A stretch of DNA of 64,000 nt. Origin: Euphorbia lathyris. Lineage: Eukaryota > Streptophyta > Magnoliopsida > Malpighiales > Euphorbiaceae. The position numbers and the translations under genes were made by a program. Under the pieces are notes generated by a model. The model saw only the letters and a program-made list of their open reading frames with translations. It was not told where the DNA came from and did no database searches. The stretch is taken from positions 89,410,104 through 89,474,103 of the forward strand of contig NC_088910.1 of the NCBI RefSeq assembly GCF_963576675.1, in the 5' to 3' direction. The stretch's first letter is position 1. Each line of letters begins with the position of its first letter. Positions 34,987-43,942 of this stretch are shown piece by piece.

Positions 34987-35224
34987 CTATTTTTTTTGCC
35001 AATCCGACACGCGGGCGTGTGGCCATCACGCCTCACCTCGCGGTCGGGCGTATAAATATCACGCCTCACCGTGTGCTTGGGCGTGATAGCCTCACGCCTC
35101 ACCGCAAGGTCGGACATGTAGCTGTCACGTCCGACCACGCGGTGAGGCGTGAGGCTATCACGTCCCACCACGGGGTGAGGCGTGATAGCCACACGCCCGC
35201 GTGTCGGATTGGCAAAAAAAATAG
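34987..35224. repeat. GC-rich 238-bp palindrome of 33-bp units (left block)
   Basis: The block reads nearly the same on both strands: it opens CTATTTTTTTTGCCAATCCG and closes with its complement. Inside are about five units of 33-34 bp, each an imperfect palindrome of the form TCACGCCTCACC-GCGTGG-TCGGACGTGA. Because the unit is a multiple of three, open frames with 11-residue repeats (pattern TPH-x-VVGRD) occur on both strands; I do not take these as genes. The GC content contrasts sharply with the surroundings. Confidence 0.9.
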
Positions 35225-35228
35225 CTTT

Positions 35229-35304
35229 TTAACCCCGTAAATAGTTCGTTAAACCCGTAAATAGTCTGTTAAATCCGTAAATAGGCCGTTAAACCCGTAA
35301 CTAC
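35229..35304 (+). repeat. 20-bp tandem repeat, 3.8 copies
   Basis: Units starting TTAAACCCGTAAATAGTCTG at 35229, 35249, 35269 and 35289 follow directly on the palindrome. Confidence 0.9.
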
Positions 35305-35599
35305 ATAATTGTACTTAAAACCTAAAAATAATATAAGTTAATTAATAAATATTATTAATCACAACATATAAAACTAATATAATCTAGTCCAAACCTCTCT
35401 CATTTCAGCGTATAGATTCTCCAAGTGACGAACACTCTGATGACAAAATAAACGTCATTGGGTGGCAATGGGAGGCACTGGAAACGCAGGATGTAAATAA
35501 AGACGTATGTAGTGACGATAACTCCCCAAATGACAAATCACAATCTCTCGCTCTGGTGGTCTTCCATCGTCCGAACGCATCGGCAGTATACTGCGTTCA

Positions 35600-35912
35600 A
35601 TACAGATGCAGCAGCAAATAAGTCATCCGGACTCACCATAACCCGCTCCTGCCCATTTAATATGTGTGAGGGCAACATCAAATCCGTTCCCGTACACTGG
35701 CGCATACAGATCACGGTTTGCCCGCATCTCATTCTCTATGAGCACTCTCATCAGCTTCCACTCCTCTTGGTTATAAATGATGGCATCGGCTAAAACACGA
35801 AATCCACAGTTACCATCTGCTACAACATCATGGAATCCAGTAATAAATAGTACGATGAGACCTTGAACCCGATGTAAATGGTGGTAACCGGCGATATCCG
35901 CATCAAATCCGA
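35600..35912 (-). pseudogene. OTU protease-like region of the MULE
   Basis: After a good acceptor (TTTTCAG) the frame reads FDADIAGYHHLHRVQGLI and then ADGNCGFRVLADAI, which matches the catalytic D-G-N-C box of OTU cysteine proteases (Asp and Cys both present, near 35815). EEWKLMRVLIENEM follows. Stops appear after KWAG near 35610, so the C-terminal His part is lost. Confidence 0.65.
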
Positions 35913-35995
35913 CTGAAAATATTAATATATGAAATTTATCAATAAAAATATATTTACTTTAACTTCAACATATATATAAATGAAATAAAATATAC
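35913..35995 (-). other. Predicted intron in the MULE pseudogene
   Basis: GTATA at 35995-35991 and TTTTCAG at 35919-35913 (minus strand) frame an 83-bp AT-rich stretch that separates two coding-like regions. The size is typical for plants. Confidence 0.5.
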
Positions 35996-36341
35996 CCAGC
36001 ATCTGGCTGTTATGCACAGATGAGGATGAGGAACGACCTCGACTACGACTACTCCTCGAACCTGAGGACCGTGCTCGACCTCGTGGTGCCTGACTGTACT
36101 CCCATGCACTCGGATTTCGTTTTGTTGATGAATTTCCCTTTGGTCTACCCCTAACAGTGTCGTTGACCTCAGGTTCTTTGAAGCCACTTTGTTCCGGGTT
36201 TATCTGATCATGAATCATCATCGATATGCTACGCACCATTGAAGGATCTAATTTTTCAACCTTTTCCACAAGAGATTGAAAAAATCGGTGATCCTCAGAC
36301 CCGTCAGCATATACTGGAGCAGTAACTGGTATGTCACTCAA
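35996..36341 (-). pseudogene. MULE C-terminal Ser/Arg/Gly-rich region
   Basis: It contains MIHDQINPEQSGFKEPEV, RGRPKGNSSTKRNPSAWE and an RS-rich tail (RSSGSRSSRSRGRSSSSS). This is the linker between transposase and OTU domains in this kind of element. It is in a different frame from the transposase piece, showing a shift near 36335. Confidence 0.6.
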
Positions 36342-36380
36342 CCCTCCAAACGTAAGAGATCTCCAAAAAGGATGGATGCA

Positions 36381-36462
36381 GACATAGCATCACTCCCGTC
36401 TACTCTCGGTGATAATGGATTGTCTTCCATCAAACGTGTTGTCTTTGATTCGGATGAAAATG
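36381..36462. repeat. 82-bp segment duplicated at 37664-37745
   Basis: The two copies match at 81 of 82 positions, in direct orientation. The copy at 37664-37745 lies at the 5' side of the MULE coding region; the copy here sits inside the transposase frame, in the place where catalytic sequence is missing. Confidence 0.95.
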
Positions 36463-37360
36463 CATCTCGGTCTGTAGCAATGGCTGTCGGATGCACATCA
36501 GGTTGGAGCAAAAGCTTCAATTTTTGTAACACCCACATATAACTACCCTCAGTTTCATCTTTCATGATTGCATAGGCGATCAAGAAGTTTTTGTTTGAAG
36601 GCGTCATTCCAATGATTTCAAAGAATGGCATCTTATACTTGTTTGTTTTATATGTTGGATGTGCCATAAATAAGTGAGTCACGACATTGCTGCCCGGCAC
36701 CGCTTGCGTCCAATGTATGTAGTCCTTATATATAGCAAGCCGATAAAACTGACCGATTACATCCCGACCCTCAAAGCTCTCAATCCTGATTTTCTCCCTG
36801 TAATTATAGATATGTCTTTGTGTCGGGCAATCCTCTGGATGTTTTTCTTTGATTGCAGCAAAAATAGCACAAGGCTTAGCTTGAGTTGAACTCATTTCAC
36901 GAACAAGTTTTTTGGAAGCCGGGCTTAGTCCGCTCATCTGTCTGTAGCCCTGACGATATACAGCCAACTGATGACAGTGATGTCCTCTATCTCCAGGAAT
37001 CCCATTCACCACCCAACCGCCCAATTCAGCGATTTCCATAACCTTTATCTGGAATTTGCAACCACAGAACTTTGTTTTTGTATTCTTCCGTAGTATAACA
37101 TCCATATCCATATCATTTTTCCTTTTATAATTCTAAACACCACGAGCACATTTAACCAATATCCACTTGGACTTGCGCCCCGTCTTGTGCGACGCTGTGG
37201 TTAACTCGAACCCGATCCCAATTGCCGTCTGTTTTGCCCAGTTAACAGCTTCATGATTTGTTTGAAACGTTTGTTTGGGAAAAAACTGCGAGCTGTAATC
37301 TATGCCGTTTCCGTCAAATTCTTCCCACGAAACCTCCTGTAAATGATAAATAACGAACAT
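36462..37360 (-). pseudogene. MULE transposase, internally deleted
   Basis: The N-terminal part (WAKQTAIGIGFELTT, KWILVKCARG) is cut from the rest by an in-frame TAG at about 37134; the frame then continues with KTKFCGCKFQIKV (zinc-chelating cysteine region), GDRGHHCHQLAVYRQGYR and RHIYNYREKIR. The region between AHP and TYKTNKYKMPFFEIIGMT, which should hold the first catalytic Asp, is deleted. After AIATDRD the rest of the catalytic domain is replaced by the duplicated segment. It could not be active. Confidence 0.75.
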
Positions 37361-37427
37361 TACATTCCAAAACGTGACATTTCTACAGCGTTTCAGTGTC
37401 TAAACCCGAAAAACAGCCACAAATATG

Positions 37428-37586
37428 CTCGGGCATGTGAGCATCATGCCTCACCTCATGGTGGGACGTATGAACATCACGCCTCACCTCATGGTGGGGC
37501 GTATGGCTATCACGCCCCACCACATGGTGGGACGTGATACTCATACACCCCACCACGAGGTGAGGCGTGATGCTCACATGCCCGAG
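37428..37586. repeat. GC-rich 159-bp palindrome of 33-bp units (right block)
   Basis: It opens CTCGGGCATGTGAGCATCA and closes with the near-complement. Units follow the pattern ATCACGCCTCACC-TCATGG-TGGGGCGTAT, the same family as the left block at 34987-35224 but with different spacer bases. It lies just upstream of the MULE N-terminal frame. Confidence 0.9.
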
Positions 37587-37745
37587 TGCCGAACCAGATT
37601 TTTTTTTTCAATTCAAATTACAGAAATGCAAGGAAGTTAAATCGGAAAAATACCTCGAATTCGGACATAGCATCACTCCCGTCTACTCTCGGTGATAACG
37701 GATTGTCTTCCATCAAACGTGTTGTCTTTGATTCGGATGAAAATG

Positions 37746-37954
37746 TATTTGAGAGACTTTGAGAGAGTTTGGGAGGGATTCAAATTTTCAGTTTTTGTTC
37801 AAAGGGCGGTTAGGTCTTTTTCCGGGGCTGGAAGTGTGAATATGGGGCTGTGTTTAGTAACCCACTTTTGAATATGTTAAGAAACCATTTAACCAAAATG
37901 TTAAGGTGATAGCTAAAGTTCAATAATAATAATAATAATAATAATACGATAAGA
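37746..37954. other. Spacer with (AAT)n microsatellite
   Basis: The AAT repeat is at 37921-37945, at the edge of the Gypsy LTR copy. Nothing else is seen. Confidence 0.6.
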
Positions 37955-38298
37955 ATAAGCTTCACTCTTGGAGCGAATACTAGAAAAAGAAGTGTTATTT
38001 TATTGTTTGTCTTTCACAAAAGATATATAGTTTATAACGTTAAGACTTTGACTAAAAAAAGGAAGAAATGAATAAAATAAAATACTAGAAATTATTAATG
38101 TAGGAAAACTCAACAACTAAACAATTACCCCATAACGTAATTGGCTTGCCACATAGGAGCCCTTCTTACTCGACTCTCCCCCACTAGCGTATTACTCCCA
38201 ACAACATCTGGCGTATCGCTCCCAATTTTCGCAGAGGCTATTGTCATTTCCTAGCGTATCATTCCACTCACTCGCGTATCAGTAGCTGGCGTATCACT
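37955..38298 (-). repeat. Gypsy 3' LTR copy
   Basis: On the minus strand it starts TGATACGCCAGC and shares, in order, GCGTATCA-type repeats, the CTTCTTACTCGACTC block and the ACTAATGTAGGAAAA-like block with 43434-43876. It has short internal deletions relative to that copy. Confidence 0.7.
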
Positions 38299-38329
38299 CC
38301 CGACTCCTTCAAAATTTACCTTATCCTCA

Positions 38330-39906
38330 AGGTAATAATGCAAATATGCCAACTTGAAATCTTGATCCCACGTGGCTTACTCGAGAGAATAGCCCGAGCA
38401 GGTTACCAACACTTGATCTTCTAAATTCCCCTTGTGCAAATTTTGTCGAGAATCGCAAATAGCCAAAAGCTGCTCCTCTGATCGTCCTTCTTCTAAGTCA
38501 TCTGTCAAGTCCCCATTAATAGAATCAAGTGGACCGCAAAATGGTTTAAGCAATAAAACATGAAAAACCGGATGAATCTAACTCGTCACTGGCACTTTCA
38601 GGCGGTATGCCACAGCACCAGGTTATTCCTCCACTTGAAGTAGTCCATAATAACGTTTGGCAAGCTTATAAGAGAGACGAGACGCCACTGATATTTTCCT
38701 ATAAGGCTGCAATTTTAGAAAAACCTGATCCCCAACAACAAATTTTATATCCTATCGCTTGTGATTAGCCATCAACTCCATGTGGTGCCTAGAATGCATT
38801 AGGTTTTCCTTCAAACATCGTAATAACATATCATGATCCAAGAGCATGTCCTCAACAGTAGTAATTTTTGAAGTGTCGGGCGCATAAAGAACAAACACCA
38901 GAGGCAGCTTACCATACAAGGTTTGATATGACGACATCTTGATACTAGTATGGTAGCTAGAATTGTAGCAAAATTCAGCCCAACCAAGAAAGGAATACCA
39001 TAAATGGGGAAACTCAAACATAATAGCATGCAAATACTGCTCCAATCCGCGACTGGCCACCTCGGTTTGCAGGACTATGCTTTAACTTAGTTCCACTTAA
39101 CTCAAACAAGTGCTTCCATAAATTATCAAGGAATATGGAGTCCCTATCTAACATAATTGATTTAGGAAACCCATGGTGTTGAACAACAATATCCACAAAC
39201 AACTTTGCCACCTTATGAGCATTGTAAGTCGGAGGTAACGCTCCAAAATGAGCATATTGAGTCAATCGGTCCACCACACCAAGATCACAGAATATCCCTT
39301 GGATAAGGGTAAGCCGACAATAAAGTTTATAGGAGGTGAATCCTATGATTAATAGGAGGTGAATCCTATGATTAACAATGCAATGCGGTGGTAACATTAT
39401 TGGTGTCTAGAATAACCCATGGTATTGCTGAAGCAATTTATGAATGCCAAGATCACACATTTTATGAGTTTCAGATCTAGCTTCAATAGTCTTTGTAACC
39501 TTGATGACATGCATCTTATACACTCCGTACACTTCATCGATGTCCATCAAAGCTTGCATCTGGTTGAAACTAACCTTCTTCATCATCTTTTTATTATTGC
39601 ACCGCAATATTTACTTCTATCCATCTATTTGAAACTCCATGGACTGTTGTAAATAGCATGTGTGACTTGCCTTAATTTCTGGAGTCACTGTACCCCTAAC
39701 ACATCCGCCCTTTTTATTGGTAGTACATATAAGTCTATATCGAACTTGAGTCCATGCATGACCACATAAACTTTGGAGAATATATGCTCATACAGCAGTG
39801 TATCTCTAGTCCCAACATAGACCTTAAAAGCATGAGACGTTTGGGTTGGCATCGTCAATTTCTCCGCTAGGTTAGGCTGTGAAGGAAAATAGACAAGCCT
39901 AGGCAC
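38330..39906 (-). pseudogene. Gypsy Pol pieces: protease and integrase
   Basis: 39906-39690 is the second half of a retropepsin (MHGLKFDIDLYVLPIKRADV). 39290-39060 has the integrase core with VVDRLTQYAHFGALP, HHGFPKSIMLDRD (catalytic Asp) and a HLFELSGTKLKHS block. 39060-38755 continues with RGLEQYLHAIMFEFP, WAEFCYNSSYHTS and DMLLRCLKENL. From 38755 to 38330 an unfinished C-terminal region with a W-E-x-A-T-W-like motif follows. The RT between is missing apart from traces at 39600-39410. There are multiple stops and shifts. Confidence 0.75.
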
Positions 39907-40318
39907 AACAGAATAATAAAATTTTATCTATTTTATCTATTTCCCTTTTTCAAGATCTTTTAATTATTATTTCATACAAAGAGGGATATAACGAAATACC
40001 TTTTCTGACGAACTATCTACAGTTGCAAAAGAAGTGCCCACAACTCTTAATCCGTGTATCACGAACCACAATCACAACAGAAAAGTAAAGTGATTAGTAA
40101 ACAACCAATGAATAGCAATCTAAGTTGATTGCCTCTAAAAGAATCGATACGAGATCAAAGAGAGAGTAAAGAAGAGAGTAATTTAGCCAGGATGATTTCG
40201 AAACAATTCCTTAGCCTCTGAATATTGTGTTAATTAATTAATTAATTAGAATCCTATTCGGAATAGAATTACCAATTAGATAATTAAATAAATACTTATT
40301 ATTATTTTAATGATATAT

Positions 40319-41022
40319 TTTTTTTTGGTAGAAAAGGAAAGCAAAGCAAAGCAAAACAAGCAACTACACCGGGATTAGTCTAGGAAAGCTAACCCCAATC
40401 CTATCCTCTAAAAGAAGAGGAGAAAGAGCGATAGGGGAAACGGTAAGGGTAGAAACACCTAACACCCCCTCATGGCCTGCCGTCGCCAAGTGATCTGCAA
40501 CACGGTTCTGCTCCCGGAAAATGTGGCTGAACTCAAGGATATCAAATGAGGGGCTAAGCCTCTTAATAGCTTTAATAAGGTTGCGGCTATGAAGACCCAT
40601 GGTATGACTACCCAAAATCATATTGATGGCCTCCAAGTTATCTGACTCCACAGAAAGCCTCTTAACACCCAGCCTAATCGCCACCTGGATCCCAGAGAGA
40701 ATGCCCCAGAGCTCCGCAGAGAAGGAAGAACCCAAACCCAAATTCTGGGTAAACCCAGAAAGCCAGGCGCCTCCCACATCCCTAAGAACACCTCCGACAG
40801 CAATCTTACCATTACTGAGGCAGGAACCATCAGTATTCAGCTTCACAACCCCCTCTCTCGGCCTGCTCCAGCTCACGAGGTGGACATCACTACTCGGGGA
40901 AGATCTGGCAAGGGACTCACCTTTGAAACTATCAATAATAGAGGAGAGTTTCTTCAAGAAGAACCCAGCTAAGTTAGGCAAAAGCACAGCTTTATTATCA
41001 AAAATCTCCTCGTTCCTCTAAT
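40319..41022 (-). mobile_element. 5'-truncated LINE tail nested in the LTR-type insertion
   Basis: It is the RNase H end of a plant L1 ORF2, followed by a short 3' end with TTTGCTTTGCTTTGC repeats and an A-run (T-run at 40319-40326). Short truncated copies ending in A are usual for LINE insertion. The target duplication is not clear. Confidence 0.7.
40364..40987 (-). pseudogene. LINE ORF2 C-terminus: RNase H domain (RVT_3)
   Basis: An open frame of 207 codons starts in the LINE linker and includes VKLNTDGSCLSNGKIAVGGV (first catalytic Asp in NTDGS), SAELWGILSGIQVA (Glu), VESDNLEAIN (Asp) and REQNRVADHLA (last Asp). All four acidic positions are present, so the piece is young in sequence terms, but reverse transcriptase and endonuclease are absent and there is no promoter. 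Similar frames are often annotated as ribonuclease H-like genes; the A tail argues for a LINE copy. Confidence 0.78.
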
Positions 41023-42270
41023 CCATTTAGTTATTAATTTAAGTTAGGGATAATTAATTAATATTATCAGAAAATCCTATAATTTAATTCACAATTATAA
41101 TCTAATTATAATTATTAATCAAATTAATTTATCCCTAAAATATACTCTAAATTTTGGCCCACTATAGTGTGTCCCACTAAATTACAATTTCGTCCTCTGG
41201 TTCCAAGTCCCATGTGCGACCCATTAAGTTCTTATTGCTACTAGCCGTATATATCTTTTTGGAATTAATTCATCCTGATTAATTTCAACTTATATAACAG
41301 AATGACTTCGTGAGCTGTTACTAGCAGAACCTAACATTCCCCCAGTGCAAATAAGAATGCAAGTTGAATACTTACGTTTACCTTTCCGCATTAGGTGCAG
41401 TATAATTCGATCCTTCATCAATTACATCCTTTAGACAATTCTTATAACAATGGAATGTGTTAATGTTACATATAACAAATAGTCTATTTATACTTGTCCA
41501 GGTTAAATTTACTCTGAAAGATAAGTTAAGTGAAATCTCCATTTCTACTCTTAACTCTATCACCTTGAAAGAATTGCAGTCAATTCACCACAACGCCCCT
41601 TTAGATATATCTCCTATTTATCAGGAGTGACGAATGCTCAATCTAACATTAATTAACTATCCTGCAATTACTTTATGTGATACCCAACCCTGCTCTCACA
41701 CCCCCAGGGCCTCCCCTGTAGTGGATCATGCTTGCACAGAATCAAAGCATCACACTCCATAATCCAGAATCACTAATTAATGATTGTTTGAGTCTGAGGA
41801 TTACTTATACCTACTAATACTAATGAGATGTACATTTGATACTTAGATAAATCTATCCATACTGTTATCTCAAGTCGGGTCCCAATCCTAATGAACTCTT
41901 TCACCGGATCCATGTAACTGTCTAGATATCTCCATATCTAAAGCTTGTGAGATCAGCTTTCTGTCTCGATAGAAAACACTGTTACATACAAATCTCAACA
42001 GTAATATGCCAACCCCTTTAACACATTACTTGACTTGGGTTGATTTTAAGTTTATTGATCTATTATAAAGTATAGTCTCACTTCATACTTGCATGAACAC
42101 TTTATAACTACTTAAATAAATATGGGATTAGTTTTCTTACAAAAGATTAATGCCTTTTATATATAGTTTTAGTTATGCTATATCTGATTAAAAGAAATGA
42201 TTAAATAAACAATTTATTCATTAATATTCATATCCTAAAACAATTGTCTTTAGGACACTAAACTCCAACA

Positions 42271-43300
42271 TGCTGCACAAAATTATATATGATTCTGCTG
42301 TCAATCAGTACGTGAACTTCAATGTTACCGATCTTACCCCTTAACTGCAGAGGTTGCAGACTGCCGTGACTCATAAGTGAATTCAATATTGAGACATCCC
42401 CACTTGCAATCGACTCGCTAACCTCAATCGGTTCATCTTCCTAGTCGTTTTCAGCATCTCCCGGACCCTCCTCTGATTTCATTACTAATAAAACCTTCCA
42501 GCATACTTATGCCCTTTCACGAACTTTTGGTCACAATTAGAATAGAGCCCATTGCTTATGTGTTCATGCCTTTCAGCGGGCAAAATCCATTTGATAGATA
42601 GGGTAAGTTTAGTAGCATAGGTTGGAGTAGGTAAAAGAGATGGTGTGGTAAAGGATTTTGCAGCTGTCGTATGAATCACAAGTGCGGTTAGAGTTAGATT
42701 TGTTTGAACCTGAGTTCTTGTGGTTGAGGTGGATGTTACCCTACCCCGGTTAAGAGTGTGCATACCATTCCAATCCTAAATGTGGGCTTCATAGATTCGG
42801 GCTAACACAAACACTTCTCCTAACATTTCTAGTTTGGCGATGTGTAACTCGCGTTATAAGGATCGTTTCAAGCTGAAGTATAAAAAGAAATCGGCAAGGA
42901 TTCAGCTAGTCTCGTTACCCTGTTCATCATTCGCTTAAAATCTCTTTGGCATTCGACTATGTTCCTCGTTAAAGTAATTTGGAAAGAGCCCATTGGGGAT
43001 CCTCAAATTTTGATGGACCAAACCTATTACGCACATTTTCTAAAAAATTACCCCGAATTGTAATCATGTTATTACGACAGATCCATCAAAACCATTATGC
43101 GCCATCTTTATTCCAAATTAAACCTAATAATACGGAGCAGCTGGTCTGCTGTCGTTCCATGCAGTCCAAAATACTCTTCCATAGCGAAAATCCATCTTTT
43201 AGTATCAATTCCATTAAAACGTGGTACTTCCAACCTCATGGACCGCGGTAGTGTCCCATCTTGATCTCTCTGGCCTAGTGACCCACCTAGTTTATGTCAA
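42271..43300 (-). pseudogene. Gypsy Gag and start of protease
   Basis: The frame has RLEVPRFNGIDTKRWIFAME and EEYFGLHGT (43240-43140), the conserved Gag core of plant Gypsy elements, then the CCHC region with GLYSNCDQKFVKGHKYAGRF near 42490-42560 (one knuckle cysteine changed) and the protease start with VLIDS (near 42300), where the family has DSG. Stops interrupt it repeatedly. Confidence 0.7.
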
Positions 43301-43433
43301 TAGACATTTTGTAATTTGACGGTTTGGAATTCGATGACCAAACTATCGAACTTCTTTGTTAGCGCATCTAACTATTCATTCATAAGTAATCAGAGTTTCG
43401 ACGTTTCAGACATCTCTCAATGAAATAACCCAT

Positions 43434-43876
43434 TAATAAGAACAGGATTCACTCTTCGAGCGAGTGTCAGCTCTAGAAATCAAGAGAAGAATAAAGGTTA
43501 TTATTATTGCTTGCTTTCCACAAAACACATAGTTTGGTTATTTATAACCTTAAGTCTCCGTCTGAAAAAAGGAGGAAGCAAATAAAATAGAATACTAGCA
43601 ACTTAAGACTTCTAGTCTAAATAAGAATTACTAATGTAGGAAAACCAACAACTTAACAGCTACCCTATAACGTAATCGGTTTGCCACATCGGAGCCCTTC
43701 TTACTCGACTCGCCCCCACATCAGTTGGTGTATTACTCATAACAGCAGCTGGCATATCGCTCCCAATTTCTGGAGAGGCTATCACACCATTCCTTGACAT
43801 ATCATCCTCACTCACTAATGTATCAGCAGCTGGCGTATCATCCTCACTCCCTGGCGTATCAGTAGTTGGCATATCA
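43434..43876 (-). repeat. Gypsy 5' LTR copy
   Basis: It matches 37955-38298 in direct orientation; the minus strand starts TGATATGCCAAC and has several GATACGCCAG repeats. A 70-codon open stretch within it (43872-43660) ends RVRRAPMW-type, which is usually the end of Gypsy Pol, suggesting that the Pol frame reaches into the LTR. Confidence 0.65.
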
Positions 43877-43878
43877 TG

Positions 43879-43935
43879 TTATTATTATTATTATTATTAT
43901 TTATTATTATTATTATTATTATTTATTATTATTAT
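43879..43935 (+). repeat. (TTA)n microsatellite
   Basis: Imperfect TTA/TTAT repeat directly at the outer edge of the Gypsy LTR. Confidence 0.9.
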
Positions 43936-43942
43936 CATTGTT

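Larger units (their letters stand above)
35400..37360 (-). mobile_element. Decayed MULE with OTU-like domain
   Basis: Read from right to left, the strand carries an N-terminal FAR1-like/MULE DNA-binding region (37360-37133), the MULE transposase region (37111-36462), an inserted duplicate of 5' sequence (36462-36381), a Ser/Arg-rich C-terminal region (36341-35996), a predicted 83-bp intron and an OTU cysteine-protease-like region (35912-35600). Plant MULE proteins fused to OTU domains are known. Frame breaks make it non-functional. Element termini are not identified. Confidence 0.75.
39911..42265 (-). mobile_element. LTR-type insertion in the Gypsy protease
   Basis: The Gypsy frame (LIDS...NFVQH then VPRL...) is interrupted exactly here, and the interruption is flanked by a 5-bp repeat CAACA (39906-39910 and 42266-42270). 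On the minus strand the sequence starts GAGTTTAGTGTCCTAAAGAC, which with the flanking TGTTG gives the common plant LTR start TGTTGGAG. No coding sequence of its own is present. Without the nested LINE it is about 1.65 kb, so a solo LTR or a non-coding derivative is likely. Confidence 0.65.
37955..43876 (-). mobile_element. Gypsy element with nested insertions
   Basis: On the minus strand: LTR-like copy (43876-43434), Gag (about 43300-42480), protease start (about 42310-42271), interruption by an LTR-type insertion (42265-39911), rest of protease (39906-39690), a remnant between, integrase (39400-38750), C-terminal region and second LTR-like copy (38298-37955). Most of RT and RNase H is deleted. 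Decay is heavy. Confidence 0.78.

Noticed and set aside
34962..35240. Spaced GC-rich repeats that resemble a CRISPR array
   Set aside because: The DNA is a plant nuclear genome, the units are palindromic to their centre, the spacers are 6 bases and the block as a whole is a palindrome.
34962..37640. Open frames with 11-residue repeats (TPHH-x-VRRD) as genes
   Set aside because: Frames are open on both strands because the unit is 33 bp; there is no start context or flanking coding sequence.
40364..40987. RNase H-like host gene
   Set aside because: The frame continues from LINE ORF2 linker sequence, has an A tail and is nested inside an LTR insertion.
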